From Loripinus fragilis (lineage: Eukaryota > Mollusca > Bivalvia > Lucinida > Lucinidae): DNA of 64,000 nucleotides. Below the pieces are notes generated by a model, which saw only the letters and a list, made by a program, of their open reading frames with translations, ran no database searches and was not told where the DNA came from. Where the stretch lies: assembly GCA_964019695.1 (NCBI GenBank), contig OZ026515.1, forward strand, positions 35,604,994 to 35,668,993, given 5' to 3'. The position numbers and the translations under genes were made by a program. Each line of letters opens with the position of its first letter. Position 1 is the stretch's first letter. Positions 11,690-26,036 of the stretch are shown piece after piece.

Positions 11690-14600
11690 CTAAACAAAAA
11701 GTGTCATAAGGTGTTGGTTTCATATCCACAATTCAAAAATAAAACGCACCTACATGTAAGAGTTATAGACAACAAACATGTTAATCAAGCGCATAGGACG
11801 TTCGTACCTAATGTGTATTAAGTCACTCTTAAAGTATGCTTGGGCAGCTACCTAGTGAGGATAGAGCCTAATTGTTAATCTGGGCCTTCGTTCGTTTTCA
11901 TTATTTACGTAATACAATGGGTGAAGGTTTTGATGAGACTGCTTGGATACGATAAGCATGCGCTGATCCAGAAAATTGTGTTAGAGGGGGTCAAACTGTG
12001 ATGTTTTTTTTTTGTATTTGTTTTTTTTTATTTGGAAGTGTTATTGTTTCTTAAATATATACTCAGAAAAACAATTGAAGGATATTTAGATTCAGCCACA
12101 TCTCTATCATTCAATACAATAAAAACTTTACTAATTATGTATGCGTTTCATAGTTCCAGACTTCTGCAATCAAAATTGATGTTATATTTTAGTCACGCTT
12201 CAATTGCTTGAGTACAGTACACATCCAAATGGTACAACCCTCTATACTGAAAAGTCACATAGGTTCAAAAATGATTGAACCCCATTTTTATTTGTTGTAT
12301 TCCATAATGACTGGCTCCAAAATCATCGCCGGATCTCGCTCCGAAAAAATGGCACCTAATCTTGAAGCTGTTGTCAGTGTTTTACTGCATATTTGTGGTC
12401 GACTTTGCCGGGGTATGCCATATCCGTGTATTTTTGTTAAAGAAGTTGTCCCATTATTAGGCACAATGACTGATAAATTGGTGTTAACTTTTTTCTGTTG
12501 TCGGAATTAGAACATAAGCAATGACCTGGTAAAGGTTTCAACAAAAATTGCAAGCGCTAAATTTTTTGCTTGTGAACTTTGGGCAGAGAGGGTCAGTACA
12601 TTTGGTGTAGTACTGTATCATAACCAATGACCCGCGAATTTCAAATTGCATTTTAGTGAATTGCATAATGATAATTCGATCAATGACAAAAATGATATGT
12701 TTGAAAATCATATTCCCAAATGTGATAAAGTCAAAAGAACTTTAATATCCTTCAATTGTTTTTCTGAGTATACAAAAACAGAATAAATATTTTGTTTATA
12801 TCAGAAATGAACTGCAAAGCAAATAGCCAAGGGTCTCCCAAAATCCCTTTGTCTGTGCATAACTGACGTCATAAAGCGTTAGTATATTTAGAAAAAACAT
12901 ATAACTGTTTTTGTGCCTCTTAACAGGTGTTGGGATTACTGCAATGAAAATCATGTCAATCTGGTTTTATTATGTTTTCCCCATGTGGTTGATTTACAAA
13001 AATGTACAACAGCAACTTTTTATAACATAGGGTAGGACAGCACCGGAAGTTGCACGGTACACGTTTTAATCTATATATATATATATATATCAATATGGTT
13101 GCTGACGAACGATCACATATATTTTGGGCTATGCAAAACAGGAGGAAATTTTAAAATATATTAATAATCGTAATTTTAACAGGCATATGATCCAGCACTT
13201 AACTGTGATTATTTTGGTATATTGATTGTTGTTTACAACTTGGTATACAGAAGCTTATATTATAATAATTATTATACTTGCCTATGATTAGCGTATGCAC
13301 GAATACTTTTGATGATGCAAAAGTAAATTTGGCTTGGCAAATACTTATTTACTCATAGCGAAGGAATCTGAACAACTCATTTGGCTATACTAATTGCAAA
13401 CTTAAAATATCATGATTTTGTCAGTGTGCTTTATCATGTTTTATTAAAAGAAATATATCTTTATTGAACTAAACGCTATTGATGTAAATGTTATTTCAAT
13501 TGATAGATAGAAGCTAGACCTTTTAGAATATGTATACTTATAGTGCCTTATATTCTATATTTGTAAAGATATAACCCAGAAGACTCCCTCGTATCAATTG
13601 GTTGTGTTCTTCATTAAGCTAACTTAAAAATCTATTCAATATTTTTCTAATGGTGCCATTTATAATCTAAGTACTGGTAATACTCAAAGGCTTACCTAGT
13701 GGCTTTGCAAATTCATCCTGAAAATATTCTGACAATGTCCTTTTCTTTGGATCAACCCTTCGAACTAGAGCGTCAATATATAAGGCGAACGTTACAGGGT
13801 GGTAGCCAAACTTTGTTCCTGTTAAGAAATGTATTTAATAACAATTACTTCATTACCCATTTCATATTTGATTAACGAATGCTCAGTTAGTAACTAATCT
13901 GCACATCCATATATTTTGTTCTCACACGCAAAAATGCATAATGACAAAATCAAAATGTCTAGCCCCAGTGGATAGCTACATTTATCACATGACGTCATGT
14001 CTCGGAGTGATATAACACCATGCGATAAAATAGATAAGCTTCTAGTGGTTTACAAATTTTGGTAACATTATGTATTGACGGCCATAATAACGTCGTGTAT
14101 ATAATGGCAAACTCTTAGTGTTTTCACGCAAAACGCGATTTCAAAGTAGTTTTAAGGTCATATGATAAATAGAATCTAACATTCGTGCCTCTTTATTATT
14201 GAATTAATGTTTATTAAACACGTTGCAAAAAAGAGATAAAATGCTGGACAAGTCTCACATTTTATCTCTTTTCCTTCACTCGTTTGATAAATTTAATAAA
14301 ACATGAGCACTCATATAAGATACTATATGTTCATTTGCAAGTTTCAGTATTAAATTCACATATACCCCATAAGTACATTTCCCACGTAATTTAGTTGGGT
14401 TGCCACAGTTTAAAATAGAACTTAAAATGCACCACTAGCTATCCTTTATATTTAACACAGAAACATCATTTTGATGTGATCTAATTGACCATTAGATACG
14501 GACAATTTCACAAGTAATCCGACCACTTCACTCTTTAACATATCTGCAGAGCTAGGAAAGCTGCCTAAAAGTTTGAATTTTACTTTTGTTGTGCTCTCTA

Positions 14601-17600
14601 TTAAGTGAATTACCATAGTGCTAATAAGACTTGTAATACATATGTGAAGACTGGTATTTGATGTTCGCATAAAACAAAAAGGGTGTTATTCGTGGCTCAC
14701 TGTTTAGACTCTTTATTTTACATCTTGATATGAGTTTATCATAGCAAACTATATGTGGGGCTGCATTCTCGGACATTTAATGTGCGCTTGAGCTGGTTGA
14801 CAATGTACCTATTTACGGGAGTCTTGTATAAAAAAGGTTGAGCTAATATACATTATCATTTTAATTAATAACAATAAAACCCTATACAGCCTACTCTCGT
14901 TTACTCAAAGTCTAATGAGATAATGCAGTTCGGCATAATTATGTTTAAGGACACTCTCGCCATTGAAATCTGTTCAATACTTTGCATACGGTATGTTTTA
15001 TGCATGGACTGTCAATTTATAAAAATAAAAAAGATATGTCACCATGCTCAGTTTTTCATAATCTCATATTGAAGTTTTCAGCATTTTAATTATTGTTCAT
15101 GACATCAAGTCAGTTCTAGAAAATGTGCAAATTTATTTGTTTTCCTGTGCTTTGACAAGATACTTGATGATATAATTTGGTATTTCCTAAAATTTTGATG
15201 TGATAATATCATAGCAAACAATACAAGCTCCGTATGTGGGGCTGCATTCTCAGGCGTCTAATGTTGGCTTGAGCTGGTTGCCAATGTACCTATTTAAGGG
15301 TGTCTTGTATAAAAAGGGTTGAACTAATATACATTATCATTTCAATTAATAACAATAAAACCCTATACAGCCCACTCTTGTTTACTCGATGTCTAATGAG
15401 ATAATGCAGTTTGACATAATTATGTTTAAAGACACTTCCACCATTGGAAATCTTCAATACTTTGCATACGGTATGTTTTATGCATGGACTGTCAATTTAT
15501 GAAATAAAAAAGATATGTCACCATGCTCAGTTTTTCAAAATCTCATATGGAAGTTTTCAGCATTTGACCAATTTTCTGAACATATGAAAAAATAACCTAA
15601 GTCCTAAATATCAAACTAAAATAGTTGTAATCTTTCTTTAAAATTTAACTATTGCTCATGACATCAAGTCAGTTCTAGAACATTGGCAAATTTATTTGTT
15701 ATCCCAAGCAGTGACAAGATACTTCGTGATATATTTGGATATTTCCTCAAAAATTGGATTTATTTTTAGAGTATATTATATATAAAAAAATATCTGACAT
15801 TGAAAATCTTATTTTTTTTTTTATTTCATGGACTATCGTAATATATACCTTTTAGAAAAAAATGGTGGTCACCACACTAATTATATTTCAGGAGGGCCAA
15901 ATTTAACTCCATCCCTAAATATGTTGTCTAAATTCAATATACAGCGTTTCAGGAGTGGCAGTTTTTATCATTTTTATAATTCCATTTTTCTAGTATGAAG
16001 TAATTCAGTATTAAAATGCTAAAACGGAAGAAAAATACACTGAGAATAAGTGCCCACAAGGGAATCGACCTGGTCCTCTGGGTCCATAGACCAACACGCT
16101 AACCACTAGGCCAGGAGGCATGACATTCAAAGCTCGCAATAATCATACACGGAAAATGCATGCATTTATTCCGAGTTATGGCTTCTTCCATATTTGTGAC
16201 CAGGCTTAAATTGGAAAGTGGTCTTGGTCATACAGCCCTACATTTTGGTGTCAAAGCTTAAGAAAATCAAGACAAAGTTCCTACCTTGTACTGGTTAGCT
16301 AAACTCCATAAGTCCCCTATAAAGCAAGATTTATTGCTAATTCTAGTTCTAATACAACAACAGAACTTTCTAAATTGTTAACCTTGTGTCTTACAGCTGT
16401 TAAAACATGTTATCAAGTACTGTGAAAAGGTTTTTGAGTGATCTGGTAAAAACCTATTTTGGTCTATTAAAAATTCAGGTGAAATTTTAGATAAACTTAA
16501 AGCTAGAGATTTCAATGCGACCAGTTTGACTACTTATGATTTTTCTACTCTTTACACTACTTTATCTCATAAATTAATTAAAGATAAACTTATTGATCTT
16601 ATTGAAAGAACCTTCCATAGAGATGGTTCATTTTACCTTGCATGTAATGACAGAAATGCAGTTTTTACTTCGGAAAAACCTGAACGTTATCATGCATGGT
16701 CATGTCAAAATGTATGTAATGTGCTGACCTTTTTTCGGACAACAGATTTATTCAATTTGGCACCAAGCTGTGTAGACAAGTAGTTGGGATTCCTATGGGC
16801 AGTAATTGTGCTCTCATGATTGCAGTTTTATTTCTGTTTTATTATGAGAGGGACATTATGATGTCTTTGCAAAACATTTCTAAATTTTATAGACGACACT
16901 ATGATTTGATATCGTAATTTCAAGTTGGACTTAAATCTCTCTTACGACATGGACTTTAGGAACCTGAGTTCTATGGTGACTTGGAGTATAAATTGAAGAA
17001 GATTGTTGGCTATAAAAAAATCTCAGCGCAGTTCATTAAAATAATTTCCCATTATAAAAAATTTAGCCATAACATTAATGCATTGCAACAGACTGCATGC
17101 TTGGTGGTCAACCCAACCACGGTTAGCAACTTTGCTTTCCTCTTTAATTGCACTCCCGTGGGTCGGACTTCAGACTCTATGACGGTTCCGACTTAAAGAC
17201 TTTTCTGTTGATGAGATGGTAGGGGTCTGATGCTTTGGTTGTTTGTTGGGCCCACCAGGGTTTACTTGTTGGATTTCTTTTGCTTCGGTAGTTCAGTTTT
17301 ATTTACTGTTGAGTCCTTATCTTTGCTTTATATCCTTTTTATATCTTGATCTAAGAGATGATGCATTGATAAGTTAGGGGACTTTCATGCAAACCAAACA
17401 TCTATGAGTCTTGATCCACATCTGAACTAAGGGTGAGGTTGGTGCACCATTAAGCCGGTTTAAGCTCTCCAGTAAAATATTTGACTGACGTTCCAAGGCG
17501 GTACTTTTTTTGAGGATATTTTGTGTTTTTTTCTGCCCTGTGTTTGCTATGCCTTTGTACGCGTCTGTTTATATGTGCCTTGTGGTCACCTACTGTTAAA

Positions 17601-19998
17601 GGGCTGACCTATTGGCTCTCGTTTGTGGTGTCTAACTGTGAGTTTGTTACTTACCCATTGGTAACCTGGGTCAGGTGTGGTACGTACTTGATTGTATCGA
17701 TTCCTGATCTTTGCACCCTTACTTACTGTGGTACTGAGACACATATTTAAGGCGCATTTAATTTACTTTAGAAAATGTCAGAACGTCAACCTGACATAAG
17801 AGTATCAGAATTCGTAAATGATCGAACGACAGGGGAAGTGAACATTCTGAGTTATCTGACGTAGGAATGGTGCGCATGGGATTTAGCGTATATGTCTTTA
17901 ATCAAGAGAGCGATTATTTCTTTATTTCCTATCAAACTAAGACCAAAGAATAATGTGATAGAAAGTAAGAGTCAATGATACGCTCTATTATAATTCAGTT
18001 TATCATAAGTTTAATGCGATTTTATGGGTACTTTGGAGTTTTTGAGGTTCTACTGTATTAACCCTTTGTATACTGGAAACCAAATAAAGGAGTGCTTTGG
18101 CATACAGTGAAGACCCAGATGAAATGCTGCAATGTGTGGCCTTGCATCATGGTCTGCACTGTTTGCTAAGATGAATACAATCTTCAGGGACTGAAGTACA
18201 TACTTATTTGTTTTGTTTGTTTGATTCGATTCTTTACGTCCCATCAACAATCTTTCAGTTAAACAGGGACGGGTCTTCCTGGACCAGTCACTTCTTGAAC
18301 CAGTACTAAGCTAGGATAAATGTGTCTTGCTCAAGGACCACAACGCAGTGACGCCGGTGAGGCTTGAACCCACGGCCCCTCCGTCTCGAGTCAAGCACTC
18401 TACCATTGAGCCACTGCGCTCCCACATAATTATTTGGAATTTTCTACCTGTGACCCCTTATCATATATGACGGACAGTCCCATCCTTATTGTATTTATCT
18501 GCCAGAATACAAAGGTTACGATGTATACGTGTATGTGTATACAGAAACCTGGTGTCCACCAAGGCTCCTGCTCAGCCATCCTCTTTTCAAGGCGTCGATA
18601 ATCGTCTAGTACCTCACTTACGTTCCATATACCATCCAGGTTTACAAGACCAGCCTACAAAGAAAAATAATTTACTGTCCTGCTAGCCAAGAGTGACAGT
18701 GACGTCATGTTTTGTTTACAAAGTTATCAGGGACTTAGAAACTATATATCACTTGTGTATTAGTCCTATCCGTAGGATAGGATTAATAGACACGTGATCA
18801 GACGATTCGCGTTAGCTCTAGTGAAGTGTACACGCCAGTGTTAAACTTGGCAATTGTAAACAAAGTATTACGTCACTGTCACTCTTGGTTGGCAGGACGG
18901 TAAGAGCAATATAATAACACCTCACCCAGTGCATGACAAACCCATCAAAAGGAACAGAGTCTTGGGCTACTCGAATATAATAGAACGTTTTGCTCTCTGT
19001 AAAAACGGTAACTTTAATATTCATATCTGGGCGTGGTTCGGCGATTTCATCTTCGAAACAAGGGAAATCAGGTTCTGTCTATCATTTGGTGAGGAAATAA
19101 TAAGTTGTTTGGGCCTTGCAAACATGCGTGCATTTCATAAAAATCCTAACGCATACCCACTGAACTCACACTTATTAACCCTTAAAGCGCATACTCACAA
19201 AATGTATGTTTTTGTCGTCCACCAAAATATTTGAAGCCTCATAGACAAACAGTAAAGACCCAGATCAGACAGCTCCTGTAGAAGCAGTCTAATCTGGGTC
19301 CACAATGTTTTCCTCTATTTTTATGTTAAATAGACATTTTCAGATGCAGTTATTTTGCTTGAGTTTTATGGACTAAATAATGTGTTTTGCGTCTATACTG
19401 AGGTAATGGCGCAAGATGATACAGTTAAAAACCACGCCTCATTTTCAGCTTTTACCTATGTCTAAGGTTGACCAGTCCTTATTACGCATTTCAATCACAA
19501 CGGGCTCCCAAAAACACTCAACACATCCCCACTTTGTTTAAAGTTAAAGTCTTTAAGGGTTGGTCTGCTCCTAAACTGATTATCCTCAGCCCGATGAAGC
19601 CCACTAAGTACCAACCCCTAATTTTATAGGCACACATTGCCCATTTAAACTACCGCAGGTCTGTAATTGCAAAGCAAAATCAATCTTTAAATTACAATAA
19701 CTATTCAAAAGCATGTCAATTAAACATAGACAAACGAAACGACAATAAGGTTGTAAAGGAGAATATGCGAGCCTTGTAATTATCACTCGATATTTCCTTT
19801 ATTCATGCGCAGATGCTGAAAAATCACAAAAGTATAGGGTTTCATGGATCTCCCGTAAAATCACAAAGCTACCAAGCCAGCATTCAATGTTGGGCCACCA
19901 TTGGCCCGCCAGTAAAAAGCCATTTAAATGGCGTCTCACTAGTAAGCCGATGATGGCCCGCTCATAGAGGTATTTTGATCCCGTCTCCCCTCTTCAAC

Positions 19999-20056
<58 letters not shown>

Positions 20057-23000
20057 GCAGTCAAAGTAAAACCCCCCATGAAAAACTTTCTGGATCCGCG
20101 CATGTTTATTTTCGAGGTATGAACTAAGTCAAGAACATTTCAGCCTGAATATGCTCGTTCCAGCTTTTTTCTTTATATACATGTGTATTATACATTGTTA
20201 TATGACTGGAGAGAATCCTGTCTCCTGATTGGCCCAATTTGTCATCATAAATCACTATGTCTACCTGGAAACTGGTCTTAACAGGTCCACAAGTTAATAT
20301 TGCATGAAAACCAGCTTGAACTAGTTTCCAGAAGTTAATATTTTTGACACTTCTGCAATATTACCCTCTAGAGAGCTAAAAATAGCATGATAAGTGTGAA
20401 ACCAGCATGTGCTGCATGAAATTGACATGATTTGCTGTTTCACCTCCCAACAGGTAAATTAAAGACTTTCATGAATTTTTACAACAGTTTTTTTTAGCTT
20501 TGTTTGAATAAACAGACTGTAAAACAGTTTTATGATAACATTTTATATTCCCCATTAAGAGAATTAATATACGTTTGAAAATGCAAAATACTACATTAAA
20601 ATATTTAAAAAAAAATTGCTTAAACTTGTGAGAAAGTCCTTAGATTGAACATGTCTTTAACAACAAAATTTAAGTGAAAGTAGCAGTAGCAAAATTTTCA
20701 TTCTTAAATGAAAAGTCATATAACAAAACAGTTATTGACTTCAATTTCGGTAGACATAAGGATTTATCTACCCTTAAAAGTGATATTCACCTCGGCCTAG
20801 CGGCCTCAGTGACTTATCACTTTTTCAGGTAGATAAATCCTTATGTCTACCTCATTGAAGTCAATAACTGTATAATATTAATACAATTAAGTATCAAGGT
20901 TGCAACAAAAGTTGACCTTACACACAACAAATGTGCCGGGCCGCGTAGCGCAGTCGGTAACGTGTCTGTCTACAGATGCGTGTCTGACTGCAGATCCAGG
21001 GGTCGCGAGTTCAATCCCGGTCCGGTCCCACACTTTCGTGGAGATTGATCATGAAATGATTTCTACGGTCATTCTCCCCCTTCCGCTGATTCGTTCTCAG
21101 TTACAAGCGAAAGTATGTGCACGAATTACTGATAAACCGCTTGTTCAAGCCTGCCCAGGAAAAAGTGTGGTTAGGTGAACTGACCGTCCCGCAATGACCA
21201 TAGCTGTTGACTTGGGACGTAAAGCAACAAAACAAACAAACAAACACAACAAATGCATTTAGACATTTATTGCTCTACTTTTGTCGTCTGCTGACAACCT
21301 CTATACACAGATTGGACCCAGATAATACCAACGGGCCTGATCTAGATCCAAACATTTTGTCATAAATCCAATAATCATGAAAGAATATTTTGAAGAAAAA
21401 TAACTTATTTTAAAAAAAGACAGCATCGACTACAAAATCATGAACAATTCACCAAATGTAAAGAGTTAACAAGTGAGTATCAGAACACGACCAACGAAGT
21501 TTGAGCCAGGTAGCACAGTATAAGAGCAAACTTTAATTTTTAAAAAGTTATAATTGTAGGTAAATCGCACATAAAAAGCTATCACCACCCGATTTCTACG
21601 TCAGACCACTGTTTGAATTTTATATTACCCATGCCATGATTAGCTGCGTTTGTATTTGAAAATACCTTAGAGCTTCGTGATAATGCGTATCCCCTGGCTG
21701 TCCAAGTGTGCAAGATTGCATGTTCTTGCATATATTATCAACATATATTGCGTGCATCTTGACTGATAGAGGATCTTACCTGAGTACTCAAGTATCATTG
21801 ACTTTAAAACAAGAGTTGAGGAAAAGAGATAAATTTCGAGACTTGCCTATTAGTTTATCGCTTTTTACAACGAGCTTAATAATACAGGAGCACGAATGTT
21901 AGATAGCATTTACCATTTAACGCTAAAAGTAATTTGGCACTGCGTTTTTGATGATCAACCCTTAAGATTATGCGCGACGATGTTATAACCGCCATTGCAA
22001 TATGGGCATCGACGCGACAAAACCTGTCTTCGGGGTTTCCGACAAAGCTAGACTCAAATCAGTCTCTTAGCTAGAAAAATGAAATTTCACCTGTGGCAAG
22101 TTTGGATATGATACTTACCAAAAAGCGAATAACAAAGGCGCTGATCAGTCTGCGCGGATGAGGAGGCTGGTCTGCGCCTCTGTTGTTCGCAAACACTGAA
22201 GACAGGGTTTTTCGCGTCGAGACCCAGTCATTATGCTATGTAAACCGCTAGTATCACTCGCATACGTGACGTCATGTGATAAAAGTGTTTGTTAGTTACC
22301 ATGTGGGTCAGAGATCTAACTTTGTATATTTCCATACTTTGTGTAAGCGAGCAAACAAGAATCTGGCGAGACTGCACGGTTCTTTAATGATCGCCTGTGC
22401 TGGCTCAATTTTACTTACACTGTGTACTAGAAATTGCGCTAGTGTAATATTTTCTTTTCCGTTCTGTGCAAATTCTGGCCAATATTTGCTAATCTTTTCT
22501 TGATAATCAAGTAGACCTCTGAAACAAAATATTGCCAAATACAGTTTACAAGATATAAATGCGTAGTTATTAAGTCAGTATATGCATATGAAAATAAAGT
22601 AAGTAATGGTGCAAAGATCAGGAATCGATACAATCAAGTACCACACCTGACCCAGGATACCAATGGGAAAGTGACAAAATCACAGTTAGACACCACAAAC
22701 GAGAGCCAAGAGGTCAGCCCTTTCCCAGCAGGTGACCACAAGACACATATAAACAGATGCGCACAAAGGCATATCAAACACAAGAGATAAAAAAACATAA
22801 AAGATCCACAAAAGAAGTACCAAGGACTTACTGGAGGGCTTAATTATTCCATACGCTACAAATATACCAGTGCAAACTTCACTGTCACATTCAAAAAGGA
22901 TTGAAGCAGATGAAGGCTCAGACCAAGCATAACTGTACACACGGACAAACATATTTACAGACAAACACTGTACCTTTATGATGTGTACCGCTTTTGCTTC

Positions 23001-25992
23001 TCCTGACTCATTATAATACAATTTAAATGACGCTAAGAATCATGTTCCATAGAGGACTACAATGCATTACTCGTTACGAAGAGAAAGCTAAAAGAACTGC
23101 CCAAAACATAGGTTTAGACGCAGACAAACCAATTACCATTAGAAACATGGCGGGCTTGGCGCAGCCAAATGCTATATGGTATCATATTTGACTGTATATA
23201 AATATGTTTTACTGTTTCAACATGTAAAAGCTGAACATTATGCTGATAATTTCCAGATAAAAACAAATTAATGCAATCAGAAATTAAAAAGCAAGAATAC
23301 AATCACCTCATTTTACCTCAACCAGATATTTACAATGGTAACGAGAACAAACAAAGTTGTGATAATATACTACGTTTAGAAAGCGTTGACAAATATAACT
23401 TAATGCAGAAGGAATTTGAAAATAAGCAACACCAATTACATTATACAATTCAGGAAAGTTTTCAGTAAACAATTCAGCAAAATGTATCTGAACATTGGAG
23501 GTATGGGGCTGTTTGTATAAGGATACTTATATTCAACTCTGTCATGCTGAAAGATGATTCATACAGAATAAAGGCTAGATATTGACAAACAGAGCTAAAA
23601 GAATAACTCTGATAAATTCTAGCCGAGACAGCAACATGAATTGTAAATGGAGATTATGGATTGCTTTGCACAAAAATGCAAAAATTGTTTGAGCTATTAC
23701 AATGAAACATCAACATACAATCGTTTTTGCCTGAAAAACAGGAAACCAGAAAATCAGAGAAAAATTCAGTTTGCAAATACTCATAATTTACCTCCCAATG
23801 TAATCTAGACTCAATGCAACAGACACATTGGAAAGACATCGAATTAATTTTTGTACATTCGGAAATTTTCGCGGTCATTTTATTTTCGCGAATAGCGTTA
23901 AAAGACATATTTGCCTAGTTAAAACTCGCAACTAGAGCATGATTTACCTACATCAGTAAACGGCAGAATGATTTAGTCATTTTGCGAGGGTTTTAGATGA
24001 AATACAATTTGACAGTTATTCGCTTTAATGCTTAAAATTGTGCAGGATGCAACTGATATTTACTTCCACCATTTTGATGAAATATGTACTATTGTATCTC
24101 TTGTATTCTCTTGTTGTTTACCTATGTTGTAAGCCTGAGACTAGTTTAAATAAACTTCTAAACTTGTAAGCTTGTAGTTTCATGAAGTTTCGCGAAAATA
24201 AGCCCTCGCGAAAATTTACAGTAGGGTATATCTTCTAAAATAGAATCTATTTTAATTTAATGCAGAAAAAAATGTTGATTGTCATAGTATTTTATATCAT
24301 TTGATAATTTATAGCTTATGTACATTCACTGAAATATTTTCTTTAAAATCCCTCGTTAATTAAAACTAGCATCTACTAGTTTCATGTAGATTATGAAACA
24401 ATTCCTAAAATAATATGAATAAAGATCCTGAACAAAAACAGACCGAGAACTGCCATAGGTGGTTTGGTGTATAATGCATTATTTGTCTGGCCCACCGTCG
24501 ACCATGGCCAACTTAAGATTTCCCTTAGCTCAATTAAGAGCCATTTTCTTCGTTTTATTGTAAAAAGTTCATTTGACATGATTGATATTGTTTTTAAACT
24601 ACTTGTACACAACCGTGTTTAAATCATGGATAATGTGTAGTATACCACGCTTACCAACTTTAGCACGAAATATCTCGTCATGTGCAAGGTCTACACTTGC
24701 GTAGGTGGTATAAAATAGTTATACCATGTTTGTCCATCTGTACGTAAGATAATCCACTCGCTAAAGCTCGTGGATTATCTCCACGTACAGGCAGACAAGC
24801 CATGGTATAACAATTACTTCACCTGTCCACAAGCTGGGCAACCACAATAGCGGACACCGCTTTTGTGGATGAATAGAAAACACCCAATGTATCTTTCTTC
24901 CATTGTGTCCTCTTTTCAGGATCAGCAACTCCACCCCACAGATTTACAACAAGTTGGCCTGTAAATAAAATCGATATATCAAACTTTGGATGGATCCCCT
25001 ATAAGGCAGATAAACATCTTCAGTTTTTGAGACCAGGGTAACACTGACGACATCTAGAAGACTGAAAAATAGATGTGAAGAAAGCAAAATTGAAAGGCGC
25101 TGATCAGTCTGCGCAGATGCATAGGTTGATATGCACCTTTTCTGTTCATACTTTCGTCGAACCGGCGTGACTCAAATAGAACACTTTTAAAAATGTGAAT
25201 GTTAACTGTAAAACTGCAATATTTTTTATAATTCTGCAAATAGCATTGACTATGGTATTCATTGGAAGCGCCTCGATTAGAAGGTTTGATACCAAATTGT
25301 GTTTCTCTCACTCAGCAGGACCTTAGTTAAGAGTGCGTAACGAAAAATTAATTTTCTTATTTCTCAACCAAAGCATACGTTGTGTGTACTCAAAAGAACC
25401 TTCTCAATGAGATGGGTCAACAGTTGTTAAAACTGATCGGTAAGAAAATATTTACAATTTTACGGTTTTTTTTTTGTTTATCTGAACCTGTGTAAATAAA
25501 TCTCAGTTAAAACAGGTACTGGTACGTTCAATATTTTTGTTTGTTTTTGTCCAGGGGGGGGGGGGGGAGTAACGCTAATAAAAATTTGATACCAGAATTT
25601 GTCTGTAATGTATAGGATGATAAATGCACTTATACTATGATGATACCACAGACTGCATTGCAAAGAAAACAAATGGTAATAGACAACGTCTGACAATTGA
25701 TCCGTTGAAGCCCTTCTTAGAAATCATACAACTCATGAGTACTTTTTGGCAAGGATACATCAACTGATGAAGAAAATGAAGCTCTAATTCTTAAAGTACA
25801 AGTCTAAAAGATTTGTTCATTGAGTTGATACATATTGGCATACCGTATTGCTTTCCACTTCACTTCTATATAACATGATAAGATATCCTCTATTTACGGT
25901 AAAACAATCCAAAGACTCATTTTGGTAGAAGCAGATAAATACACATGATAGGTTCTCGGTCAACAGCTCTCTCTCTACTCTCTCTTTCTCTC

Positions 25993-26036
<44 letters not shown>

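Noticed and set aside
12208..12510. A 100-codon frame inside the TA-flanked transposon, considered as a transposase
   Set aside because: No DDE/D motif or helix-turn-helix is seen; the element is too short for a full transposase.
17523..17750. A hydrophobic frame resembling a membrane protein, also at 34284-34514 and 52425-52640
   Set aside because: All three lie in the Penelope-associated tail repeat, in both directions; it is non-coding repeat.
16045..18425. Functional tRNA genes at the A/B-box matches (16045-16125, 18340-18425; also 35872-35946 and 41370-41450)
   Set aside because: Acceptor stems do not pair and SINE-like bodies follow in at least two cases; better explained as SINE heads.
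20900..21178. A 92-codon open frame
   Set aside because: It runs through a SINE with a tRNA-like head and an AAAC tail; the amino-acid reading has no meaning.
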